Below, in pieces: positions 33,961 to 42,265 of a stretch of 64,000 bases of DNA. The stretch is taken from contig CAWCMK010000003.1 in assembly GCA_963796705.1 (NCBI GenBank), positions 469,325 to 533,324 on the forward strand. Reading direction: 5' to 3'. Position numbers and translations under genes: made by a program. The notes beneath the pieces are model-generated. The model saw only the letters and a program-made list of their open reading frames with translations. It searched no databases and was not told where the DNA came from. Source of the DNA: VRUE01 sp963796705. GTDB lineage: Bacteria; Actinomycetota; Thermoleophilia; Solirubrobacterales; 70-9. Position 1 is the stretch's first letter. Every line of letters starts with the position of its first letter.

Positions 33961-36900
33961 ATGAGACCACAGACCGATTCCATTCTTGCAGCGCTGGGCG
34001 ATCTGCCCGCCCCCGCGGGGGGCGGCATCGTTTCGAGTTCTGACCCTTCGCTACGCCGGATGTCGGCGCTCGGCAAAGCGAGCCGCATCGAGAGCCTCCC
34101 TCCCAACTCGGGTTCGGAGTGCCGTGTAGCCCGCCCTTCGACGCCTTCGCCCGTCCGCCTCGCCCTCACCGCTGCGCTGCTCTTCTGCCTCTGCCTCTGC
34201 CTCGACGCTCCCGCCGCCTTCGCCGGCGAAGGTCACGTCTTCTCCGCGACCTTCGGCGACGCCCAGCCGACCTCCGCCACAAACGTCCAGGACCCCTACC
34301 CGCTCTCCGGGCCCTCCCGCCTTGACCTCGACCAAGCCACCGGCGACGTCTACGTCTCCGACCCCGGTCACTATCGCATCGAGAAGTTCAACTCTGACGG
34401 CGAATTTCTCCTCATGTTCGGCGGTGAAGTCGACGCCACCACCCACGGCGACATTTGCCCCGAACACCCTGGCGACCTCTGTCAACCCGGCCTCCCGGCC
34501 CCTCCGACACCCGCTTGTGGACAATTCAAAGGCTGCCCGCCGGTCCCTGCACTCCCCGGCGAATTCAACCGGCCGGTCGCGATCGCCGTCGACAATTCCT
34601 GCGCCGAGCATCGTCCCGCCCTTACCGGCGCCGCTTGCCAGGCTCTCGATCCCTCCGCCGGCGACCTCTACGTGGCCGACGATCGCACTCGTCTCATCCA
34701 GAAGTTCGAACCTGACGGTGCCCTAGTCGCCGCCTGGCGCAGCGGTGGCACCCTCGGCGGCCCGAACCCTGAAGAAGGGGGTGGCGAATGGTGGGCTTTG
34801 GGGCCAGACGGTATTGCCGTCGGCCCTAAGGGCGAACTGTATGTCAACTTCCAAAGTACCTACGTCATCGACTTTAGCCAGAACGGCACCTACCTCAAAG
34901 AACCAAGCGAATTTGCGGAAGTCCCGTTCCAGGAAACAACTGCCGAAGAAGGCCGGTCCGCCAGCCAGTTCAAGGTCGATCCCACCGGCGCCTACTTCTA
35001 CACCATCTCCAACCCGCACGGCGTTTTTGAACCTAACCGACTGGGCACCCTCCTACGCACCCTCAACTACCTCCACGGCCCAGAAGAACTCCGTCAGTTG
35101 CCTCTCACCGAAGCCCGTCCCACCACCGGCTTTGCCTTCGACCTCTCAGACGGCTCCATCTTCCAGAATCTCGCCGAAGGTACCGGTGCCGAACCTCATC
35201 CCGCCGAGATTGAGCGTGTCTCTCCCAACTGCGAACCCCACGCCGCTCCCTGCCCGCCCGCCGAAGTCTTCGGTGTCGGCCACCTTCAAGGTTCCCGCGC
35301 GATCGCCGTCTCCGCCGCCGCCGCCGACACCGTCTACGCCGCCAACCCCGCCCAGGGCGACGTCGAAGTCTTCCGGGATGTCCGCCCCGCCGTCACCACC
35401 GGGCCCCCCACAGCCAGCACCGAGACCTCCGCCACCCTCAGCGCCACCGTCGACCCCGAAGCCAACGGCGAAGACCACGGGCCGATCACCGAATGCCGCC
35501 TCGAATACGGCCTTACCGTCTCCTACGGCCACTCCGCTCCCTGCCAACCCGATCCCCAAACCGGCGCGTTTTCCACCGCCACCCCGGTGACCGCCACCGC
35601 CACCGGGCTCACGCCGGCCAGCGAACTCCCCTTCGGCTCCGAATATCACTACCGCTTCCTCGCCTCCAACCAAGCTGGCGCCACCGGGGCAGGGCTCGAC
35701 CGCACCTTCAAACCGGCCGGGCCTCCTCGGCTCCTGGGGCTCTCCTCCTCCCATCTCACCGCCACCTCCGCCGAGCTCGACGCCTCCGTCGACCCCGGTG
35801 GGCTCGCCACCCGCTACGCCTTCGAATACGGCACCTCGACCGAATATGGTCAAACCGTCCACGGGGAACTCAGCGGCAGCCTCGCCGAACTCTCCTCCGT
35901 TCGCTCAATCGCCGTCCATCTTCAAAACCTCCAGCGCGGCCTCACCTACCACTTCCGCCTCAGCCTCGAAAACGACGCCTCGGCGACGCTGATCGTCTCC
36001 GAAGACCACACCTTCGAATTCTTTCCCCCCAGCTGCCCCAACGCCATCGTCAGACAACAGACCGGCACCACCTACCTTCCCGATTGCCGCGCCTACGAGC
36101 TCGTCTCTCCCGCCAACGCCAACGGCACCCTGCTCTACGCAGCCGGGCCTACCAGCCCCACTGCGACCAATCCCTCGCGCTTTTCTTTCTCAGGCGCCTA
36201 CAGCACCCTGCCCGGCACCACCGACAACATTGGTGGCGTCGCCGACCTCTACGTCGCGACCCGTACCGCGACGGGCTGGGAATCCAACTACGTCGGCCCT
36301 CCCAGCACCGCTACCGGCTGCGCCGCCGGTCCCCCCAATGATCCTTGGTCCTACGCCACTCATGCCGAAAAGCTCCAGGACCGCGTCCTCTCTACTCCCT
36401 CGCTCGACCGCATCCTCGACTTCGACCTCGGCGCCGGCTACCGCTGCTACCTCGCCGGCAACGGCACCTCCGACGCTTCTAACCAACTCGACCTACCGTC
36501 CAACGCCCCCTATCTGTGGAGTGCCGGAGGCGCCCCGCTGGGACGGCTGCCGAGCGACATCGAAGCCAGTCCCGCGGCGCTCGCCTCTCTCGAATGCTCG
36601 ATCCCCGACCTGAGGACGTCCTACACCTACTGCACCGGCGACGTCGCCGCCTCCCCCGACCTCGGCCACTTCGTCTTTTCCTCCAACTCCCACAGCTTCG
36701 CCCCCGGCGGCCTCACGGCGCCGCCGGGTTCAGCCTACGACGACGACCTCCAGACGGGCACCATCACCCTGGTCTCAGACCTGCCCGGTGGCCAGTCGAT
36801 TCCCCAGGATCCGTCCTATTCGTCGACTCCGCCTCAGAAGCAAGCGGGGCGGATAGTGGCGCCGGGTGGCCCCGAAGAGTTCATCCGCTTCCCCGCCGTC

Positions 36901-38307
36901 TCCACCAACGGCTCCCACATCCTCATGTCCACCGCGACGGCCAGGACCGCCTTCTGCGACAAAACTAACACCGAACCGCCTTGCCCGCGCTTCACCGACA
37001 CCCCCTTGCACCTCTACATGAGCATCGACGACAAACCGGCGATCGAAATCTCAAAGAGCGAAATCACCGGCGAAAACGTCGCCGTCGACTACCTCGACAT
37101 GCTTCCCGACGGCTCCAGGGTCTATTTCACCTCTCCCCGCCAGCTCACCTCCGAAGATCACGACACCAGTGCCGACCTCTACATGTGGAGCCAGAAGGGC
37201 GAAGAAGAAGGCCGTCCCCTCACCCTCATCTCCAAGGCCGCTCCCACCAGCCCCCCCGGGGCCGGTAACTCTGACTCCTGCGAACCCGTCGAAGTTCAGC
37301 AATACGACGCCCACGCAGAACCCACCTCCAAGGCGCCGTGGACCGCCAAATGCGGCGTCCAGGCCTACTCGGGATGGACTTACGCCAACGCTCCCGGCGG
37401 TCTCGGCGGCAACGGCGCCAGCGACAGCGCCATCGCCTCCCAAAGCGGCGACGTCTACTTCTTCTCGCCCGAGCAGCTCGACGGCAACCGCGGCGTCCCC
37501 AACGGTTTCAACCTCTACGGCTACCGCAACGGCGAGCTCCATTACGTCGCCACGTTCGCAGCCCAGAAGCCGTGTGGATCCATTGGGATTCGAACCCACT
37601 ACTGCGCCTCCAGCCCCATAGCCCGCTTCCAGGTCACCCCCGACGGCTCCCGCCTCGCTTTCCTCACCCAGACCCAGCTCACCCCCTATGACAACGCCAG
37701 CCACCTCGAGATGTACTCCTATACCCCGGCCACCGAACAGATCGTCTGTGACTCCTGCCGGCCCGACGGCCAGCCGCCCACCGGCGACGTCTACGCCAGC
37801 GAGAACGGCCGCTTCCTCACCGACGACGGCCGCGTCTTCTTCTCCACCCCCGAACCCCTCGCCCCCCAGGACACCAACGAAGCGATCGACGTCTACGAGT
37901 TCGTCGAGGGCCGCCCGCAGCTGATCACGCCGGGAACCGGCGCCGTCCAGAACACCGGCTCCCAGGCAGAGAATCCGGGTCTCGTCGGCGTCAGCGCCGA
38001 CGGCACCGACGTCTACATCGCCACCTTCGACACCTTTATCTCCGAAGACCTCAACGGCGCCTTCCTCAAGTTCTACGACGCCCGCTCCAACGGCGGCTTC
38101 CCCCATGAGACTCCCTCCCAGCCCTGTGCCGCCGCCGAAGAGTGTCACGGGCCCGGCACCGAAGCTCCCCTGCCGCCAGGCTCGGGCACCGCGGCGCCAC
38201 TCGCCGGCGGCAACCTCACCCCCGGCTCCCACCACAAGAAGCACAGGCGCGCCAGGCACAAGCGCCACCACCACCGAGCTGCCCATAACCAGGGGGCTCC
38301 CCGATGA
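33961..38307 (+). CDS. Exported A-type surface protein A1 (NHL + FN3-like + TolB-like propeller)
   Basis: 1,448 residues from ATG 33961. A later start at ATG 34060 would give a more normal signal peptide (hydrophobic core LALTAALLFCLCLCL) and avoids a hairpin at 34007-34025. NHL blades follow (SRLDLDQATGDVYVSD, YRIEKFNSDGEFLLMFGGEV). Then two FN3-like domains (TETSATLSATVDPEANGEDH; TATSAELDASVDPGGLATRY). The family hallmark is CPNAIVRQQTG ... LPDCRAYELVSPANANG. A TolB/PD40-like propeller (SPDLGHFVFSSN, TPDGSRLAFLT, DDGRVFFSTPEPL) comes next, then a GGFP...CHG motif and a Lys/Arg/His-rich tail. It is paralogous to A2. Its stop overlaps an ATG (38304) of the next frame by ATGA. Probably envelope-associated, role unknown. 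Confidence 0.85.
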   Translation: MRPQTDSILAALGDLPAPAGGGIVSSSDPSLRRMSALGKASRIESLPPNSGSECRVARPSTPSPVRLALTAALLFCLCLCLDAPAAFAGEGHVFSATFGDAQPTSATNVQDPYPLSGPSRLDLDQATGDVYVSDPGHYRIEKFNSDGEFLLMFGGEVDATTHGDICPEHPGDLCQPGLPAPPTPACGQFKGCPPVPALPGEFNRPVAIAVDNSCAEHRPALTGAACQALDPSAGDLYVADDRTRLIQKFEPDGALVAAWRSGGTLGGPNPEEGGGEWWALGPDGIAVGPKGELYVNFQSTYVIDFSQNGTYLKEPSEFAEVPFQETTAEEGRSASQFKVDPTGAYFYTISNPHGVFEPNRLGTLLRTLNYLHGPEELRQLPLTEARPTTGFAFDLSDGSIFQNLAEGTGAEPHPAEIERVSPNCEPHAAPCPPAEVFGVGHLQGSRAIAVSAAAADTVYAANPAQGDVEVFRDVRPAVTTGPPTASTETSATLSATVDPEANGEDHGPITECRLEYGLTVSYGHSAPCQPDPQTGAFSTATPVTATATGLTPASELPFGSEYHYRFLASNQAGATGAGLDRTFKPAGPPRLLGLSSSHLTATSAELDASVDPGGLATRYAFEYGTSTEYGQTVHGELSGSLAELSSVRSIAVHLQNLQRGLTYHFRLSLENDASATLIVSEDHTFEFFPPSCPNAIVRQQTGTTYLPDCRAYELVSPANANGTLLYAAGPTSPTATNPSRFSFSGAYSTLPGTTDNIGGVADLYVATRTATGWESNYVGPPSTATGCAAGPPNDPWSYATHAEKLQDRVLSTPSLDRILDFDLGAGYRCYLAGNGTSDASNQLDLPSNAPYLWSAGGAPLGRLPSDIEASPAALASLECSIPDLRTSYTYCTGDVAASPDLGHFVFSSNSHSFAPGGLTAPPGSAYDDDLQTGTITLVSDLPGGQSIPQDPSYSSTPPQKQAGRIVAPGGPEEFIRFPAVSTNGSHILMSTATARTAFCDKTNTEPPCPRFTDTPLHLYMSIDDKPAIEISKSEITGENVAVDYLDMLPDGSRVYFTSPRQLTSEDHDTSADLYMWSQKGEEEGRPLTLISKAAPTSPPGAGNSDSCEPVEVQQYDAHAEPTSKAPWTAKCGVQAYSGWTYANAPGGLGGNGASDSAIASQSGDVYFFSPEQLDGNRGVPNGFNLYGYRNGELHYVATFAAQKPCGSIGIRTHYCASSPIARFQVTPDGSRLAFLTQTQLTPYDNASHLEMYSYTPATEQIVCDSCRPDGQPPTGDVYASENGRFLTDDGRVFFSTPEPLAPQDTNEAIDVYEFVEGRPQLITPGTGAVQNTGSQAENPGLVGVSADGTDVYIATFDTFISEDLNGAFLKFYDARSNGGFPHETPSQPCAAAEECHGPGTEAPLPPGSGTAAPLAGGNLTPGSHHKKHRRARHKRHHHRAAHNQGAPR
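34007..34025 (+). repeat. GC-rich 8-bp hairpin near the A1 start
   Basis: CCGCCCCC (34007-34014), loop GCG, GGGGGCGG (34018-34025). It lies within the first codons if A1 starts at 33961 and in the leader if it starts at 34060. No T-run follows, so it may affect translation rather than termination. Confidence 0.6.
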
Positions 38308-38372
38308 ATGTGTTTGCGTGCCACATCTGTTCCCTCATTCCTGACTTTCTACGATCTGAGCGCACGCCTGGT

Positions 38373-38443
38373 CAAGCAGATCAAGGACGCATTGAGCGTG
38401 GCGTGCTCCGCACGCGAGCGAGCGAGGACGCAGAGGTGCGCCG
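38373..38443 (+). repeat. Dispersed repeat, copy A (upstream of B1 signal peptide)
   Basis: The 5' box CAAGCAGATCAAGGACGC (38373-38390) and 3' box GAGGACGCAGAGGTGCGCCG (38424-38443) bracket a variable core. The same boxes occur at 53538-53612 and 54173-54344. The 3' box supplies the AGAGGTG that acts as ribosome binding site for ATG 38448. Confidence 0.75.
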
Positions 38444-38447
38444 CACC

Positions 38448-41351
38448 ATGCGTGTGCTCAGGGCCGTCGGATGTGTGGTTGTTGCCATGGGGCTGTCGGT
38501 CCCCGTCGCCCAGGCCGACACCCAGATCGAGAGCTTCCAGAGCCTGCCGAGCTTCGCCCAGGCCGGCGGCCATCCCAACATCCTCACCGTCTTCACCCTC
38601 TCCAGCCACCAGGCCATTCCCACCGCCTGCGCCTGTAACGACGCCCGCGACGTCACCGCCCATCTGCCCGCTGGTCTGATCGGCAACCCCCACGCCACCC
38701 CCCAATGCGACATCGCCCAGTTCTCTTCCGAAGAATGCCCCGTCGACTCTCAGGTCGGCGTCGCCTATTTCGGCGTCTCGGCCCTGGAAGGATTCGGCGC
38801 CTTCGAAAACCAGGACTTTCTCTCCCCGGTCTACAACATGGTCCCTCCCCCGACCCAGCCTGCCCTTCTCGCTTTCAAGAGCGGTGGCATCTTCGACACC
38901 CCGACTTTCGAGAACGTCAGCGCCCGCACCGATTCTGACTATGGGCTCGACGTCGCCGCCAACTCGATCGAGCACTTCGCTCCCCTCACCGGCTTCGAGC
39001 AGCTCACCTGGGGCGTCCCCGCCGACCCCGCCAACGACAACTTCCGCTTTGGCTTTGGCCAGCAGGCGAAATCACTCATTTCCCTCCTCGGCAGCCACAC
39101 TCCGGCTTTCTGTGACGCCGAAGGTCACCAGAGCACCTTGGACCCGGCGACCATCCTCCGATTCTGCCCTATTTCTGGTGGTTCCAACTGGGAAGCTGTC
39201 GGTGAATTCAGCGAAAGCTTCGCCTCGGGCGAAAACGGCCCCGGTTACCCGGTTCCCTCCAACAGTCCGCCTGTGCCGTTCATCCAGAACCCGACCACCT
39301 GCGAAACGCCCTTCCTCACCGACCTTGAAGTTCTCTCCTACGACGGCGGCATCACCAACGCCACCGCCCCCTGGCCTGCGACCACCGGCTGCAATCGGCT
39401 CACCTTCAATCCCTCCCAGGCGATCGAACCGACGACCCACGCCGCGGACTCTCCGTCGGGTGCCGAATTCCGCCTCACCGTCCCCCAGTACGAGAGCCCT
39501 TCGGTTCCCTCTCCCTCCGAGCTCAAAGCCGCCGTCGTCACCTTTCCCAGCGGCTTCTCCCTCGCCCCAAATGTCACTAACGGCAAGACGACCTGTACCG
39601 AAGCGCAGGCCAAGATGGGCGCCTATGCCTCAACCGAAGAAGGCCACTGCCCCGAGGACGCAAAGATCGGCACCATCTCCGTCGACACCCCGGTCCTGCC
39701 CGGCCCCCTGAACGGCGCCGCCTACCTCGGCGAACCCAAGCCTGGCAACCGCTTCCGCATCTTCTTGGTCTTCGACGGCTTCGGCGTCCACGTCAAGATC
39801 CCCGGCACCGTCACCCCCGATCCGGTCTCTGGCCAGATCCACATCTCCTTCCAGAACCTCCCCCAGGCGCCCTTCGAAAGCTTCAACATGCACATCTTCG
39901 GCGCCGAGCGCGGTCCCCTCGACACCCCCACCCAGTGCGGCACCTACGAAGTCACCTCCGAATGGACTCCCTGGGACTCCGCTCTCTCCAATCAGACCTC
40001 GCGCCAGTTCTTCGCCATCGACGAAGGCCCTGGCGGCAGCCCCTGTCCGGGTGGCCCACGTCCCTTCCATCCATCCCTCCAGGCCGCCGCCACCGCCAAC
40101 TCCGCCGGCCGCCACACCGACTTTTGGCTCGACCTCCGCCGCCAAGATGGCGACCAGAACCTCTCCGGGCTGACCCTCACCACCCCTCCCGGCTTCGCCG
40201 CCACCCTCAAGGGCCTCACCTACTGCCCCGACGCCTCGATCGCCGCCGCCGCCCTCGAATCCCACCTCGGCACCCAAGAGCAGGCCGCCCCGAGCTGCCC
40301 CGCCTCCAGCTACGTCGGCGAGCTGACCGCCGGTGGCGGGCCGGGCAGCCATCCCCTCTACCTTCCCGGCAAGGCCTATCTCGCCGGCCCCTACAAGGGG
40401 GCCCCGCTCTCCTTCGTCTTCATCACCCCCGCCGTCTCCGCCGGCTATGACCTCGGCAACGTCCTCATCCGCGCCGCCGTCCATATCGACCCCGAAACCG
40501 CCCAGGTCACCACCGTCTCTGATCCCCTTCCCCAGGTCTTCCAGGGGATCCCGCTCAGGTTGCGCCAGGTCTTCGTCGACCTCAACCGCCCCGGCTTCGC
40601 CTTGAACCCCACCGACTGCGATCCCTCCGCGGTTTCCGCCCGGCTCCTCGGCGACGAAGGAGCGACCTCCAACCTCTCGACCCACTTCCAGGTCGCTAGC
40701 TGCGCCAGTCTCCCCTTCGCCCCCAAGCTCGCTCTTAGGCTCACCGGGTCAACCAAGCAGGCCGGCAACCCCGCCCTCACCGCCATCCTCACCGCCAGAC
40801 CGGGCGAAGCCAACATCTCTCGCACCCAGGTCATCTTGCCCTCCGCCGAGCTCATCGACAACGCCCACATCAACACCATCTGCACCCGCGTCCAGTTCGC
40901 CGAAGGCAATACCCCGGGCGAAAAATGCCCGCCCGGCTCGATTCTCGGCTTCGCCCGCGCCGAAACCCCCCTCCTCTCTAACCCCCTCGAAGGCCCCATC
41001 TACCTCCGCTCGACCGGCCGCGCCAGCCTTCCCGACATCGTCGCCGCCCTGAACGGCCAGATCGACATCGTCCTCGACGGCCATGTCGATTCAGTCCACG
41101 GCCGCCTCCGCACCACCTTCCAAACCGTCCCCGACGCTCCCGTCACCAAGTTCACCCTCCACCTCGACGGCGGCCACAAGGGCCTCCTCGAAAACTCCCC
41201 CGAGCTATGCGCCCACGCCCAGCATTTCACCGCCGCCATAACCGGCCAGAACGGAAAGGCGATCAATCGAAGCCCCCTCTTAAGCACCTCCTGTCGGAAG
41301 AAGCACAGGCGCAAGGCCCGAGCCCACCACAAGCGGAGGGCTCACCGATGA
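38448..41351 (+). CDS. Exported B-type all-beta protein B1
   Basis: 967 residues from ATG 38448, chosen because the signal peptide (MRVLRAVGCVVVAMGLSVPV, then AQA) starts there and AGAGGTG lies 10 bp upstream. The frame also opens at ATG 38304, overlapping the A1 stop by ATGA, with the dispersed repeat between. The mature N-terminus has the family motif FAQAGGHPNILTVFTL. Two Cys-rich beta modules follow, each with CPEDAKIGTISVDTPVLPGP, then GAAYLGEPKPGNRFRIFLVF and a PQAPFESFNMHIFGAERGP segment. The C-terminal module ends ITGQNGKAINRSPLLSTSC and a basic tail (RKKHRRKARAHHKRRAHR). It is paralogous to B2. The A-B order is repeated downstream, so A and B may act together at the surface. Function unknown. 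Confidence 0.83.
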   Translation: MRVLRAVGCVVVAMGLSVPVAQADTQIESFQSLPSFAQAGGHPNILTVFTLSSHQAIPTACACNDARDVTAHLPAGLIGNPHATPQCDIAQFSSEECPVDSQVGVAYFGVSALEGFGAFENQDFLSPVYNMVPPPTQPALLAFKSGGIFDTPTFENVSARTDSDYGLDVAANSIEHFAPLTGFEQLTWGVPADPANDNFRFGFGQQAKSLISLLGSHTPAFCDAEGHQSTLDPATILRFCPISGGSNWEAVGEFSESFASGENGPGYPVPSNSPPVPFIQNPTTCETPFLTDLEVLSYDGGITNATAPWPATTGCNRLTFNPSQAIEPTTHAADSPSGAEFRLTVPQYESPSVPSPSELKAAVVTFPSGFSLAPNVTNGKTTCTEAQAKMGAYASTEEGHCPEDAKIGTISVDTPVLPGPLNGAAYLGEPKPGNRFRIFLVFDGFGVHVKIPGTVTPDPVSGQIHISFQNLPQAPFESFNMHIFGAERGPLDTPTQCGTYEVTSEWTPWDSALSNQTSRQFFAIDEGPGGSPCPGGPRPFHPSLQAAATANSAGRHTDFWLDLRRQDGDQNLSGLTLTTPPGFAATLKGLTYCPDASIAAAALESHLGTQEQAAPSCPASSYVGELTAGGGPGSHPLYLPGKAYLAGPYKGAPLSFVFITPAVSAGYDLGNVLIRAAVHIDPETAQVTTVSDPLPQVFQGIPLRLRQVFVDLNRPGFALNPTDCDPSAVSARLLGDEGATSNLSTHFQVASCASLPFAPKLALRLTGSTKQAGNPALTAILTARPGEANISRTQVILPSAELIDNAHINTICTRVQFAEGNTPGEKCPPGSILGFARAETPLLSNPLEGPIYLRSTGRASLPDIVAALNGQIDIVLDGHVDSVHGRLRTTFQTVPDAPVTKFTLHLDGGHKGLLENSPELCAHAQHFTAAITGQNGKAINRSPLLSTSCRKKHRRKARAHHKRRAHR

Positions 41352-42265
41352 CTTCCCCAGTCATGCGACCTAGCCCCCCCGCTCCGTCCTTCGCCGATGA
41401 ATTTCTTCCTAAGAGATCGGCTCGGTTCGGCCCTCTGAGCGTGGAGCGAAGGAGCGAGATAGCCGGTTGTAATGAGCGCCGGCGAGGCGCAGCGAGGCGC
41501 AGCGACCGACCGTCACAATCTGATTCCTCGGGAGGGAGCGGAGCGGAAGCATTCGCGGCGAGCAAGCAATCGAAATCTGACGCCTTTGCGCAGCGAGCGA
41601 AGCCGAGGCGGTTGTGGCGAGCGCAGCGCGATCAATTTGCAGTGAGGCAGGTTCGCTCCCCGCGAGGCGGAGTGAGCAAGCAGTCGAAAATTTATTCTTC
41701 TGCGCCGGGAGCGAAGCCGAAGCATCCATCGAGTGGACGCGAGATCGCCAGTGTTGATCGACGCGTCCGCGCGGGAGCGGAGGAGATGCGCCCAGCTTTG
41801 CCGACTGACGACAAAGGCGCGCCTGCGAGCCCGAACGAGAAAGCATCGCAGTCTGATTCCTCTGCGCAGCGAGTGAGCGGCGAAGCTCTGGTGAAGTTTG
41901 CAGCCGTGAAGATGGCGCCTGGATCGACTGACCGAACCCAGCTGATCCTCCGACAGATGGACGTCAACGTCGACGGCCGCCACGTCTATACGGTCCATAA
42001 GGCGATCCCCACCACCTTCGCCGCCGCTCCTGACGCATCCGTCTCCCGCTTAACTCTCAACCTCGATGGAGCCGGAAAGGGCCCGTTCGAAAACAACACC
42101 GACATTTTCGAGGCGTCTCTGCGGGTCGAAGTCACGATGGACGGCCAGAACGGCGAGACGGCCGATCAGAGCCCGCAACCGCAGGCGCCCTGCGGCTCCT
42201 CTAAGGCGCGCAGGTCTCAAAAAAGGGTTTCCAGAGTCCATAACGGCCGGAGGGCCGGCCGGTGA
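41348..42265 (+). CDS. B1': C-terminal remnant of a B-type protein fused to repeat-derived sequence
   Basis: 305 residues. The start ATG 41348 overlaps the B1 stop (ATGA) and its stop overlaps the A2 start GTG 42262. Only about the last 110 residues are family-like (LRQMDVNVDGRHVYTVHKAI, then SVSRLTLNLDGAGKGPFENN, VTMDGQNGETADQSPQPQ), matching the final module of B1 and B2. The first about 180 residues are low-complexity, charged and Ser/Ala/Lys-rich, encoded by several copies of a short GC-rich intergenic-type repeat. There is no signal peptide, so the product, if made, would not be exported in the same way. A duplicated B gene whose N-terminal part was replaced by repeats is the simplest reading. 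Confidence 0.6.
   Translation: MTSPVMRPSPPAPSFADEFLPKRSARFGPLSVERRSEIAGCNERRRGAARRSDRPSQSDSSGGSGAEAFAASKQSKSDAFAQRAKPRRLWRAQRDQFAVRQVRSPRGGVSKQSKIYSSAPGAKPKHPSSGREIASVDRRVRAGAEEMRPALPTDDKGAPASPNEKASQSDSSAQRVSGEALVKFAAVKMAPGSTDRTQLILRQMDVNVDGRHVYTVHKAIPTTFAAAPDASVSRLTLNLDGAGKGPFENNTDIFEASLRVEVTMDGQNGETADQSPQPQAPCGSSKARRSQKRVSRVHNGRRAGR
41515..41888 (+). repeat. Four imperfect short repeats inside B1'
   Basis: Copies at about 41515-41556, 41567-41612, 41681-41726 and 41841-41888 share AATCTGATTCCTCTGCGC followed by AGCGAGCGAAGCCGA. Similar AATCTG ... GAGCGGGAGC sequence occurs in the intergenic region near 58890. They resemble the dispersed repeat family at 53-54 kb. Confidence 0.6.

Noticed and set aside
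37575..37610. tRNA T-arm-like TGGGATTCGAACCCA inside A1
   Set aside because: On the complementary strand it resembles a T-stem/loop, but no acceptor, D- or anticodon arm surrounds it and the A1 frame is intact through it, so it is treated as coincidence.
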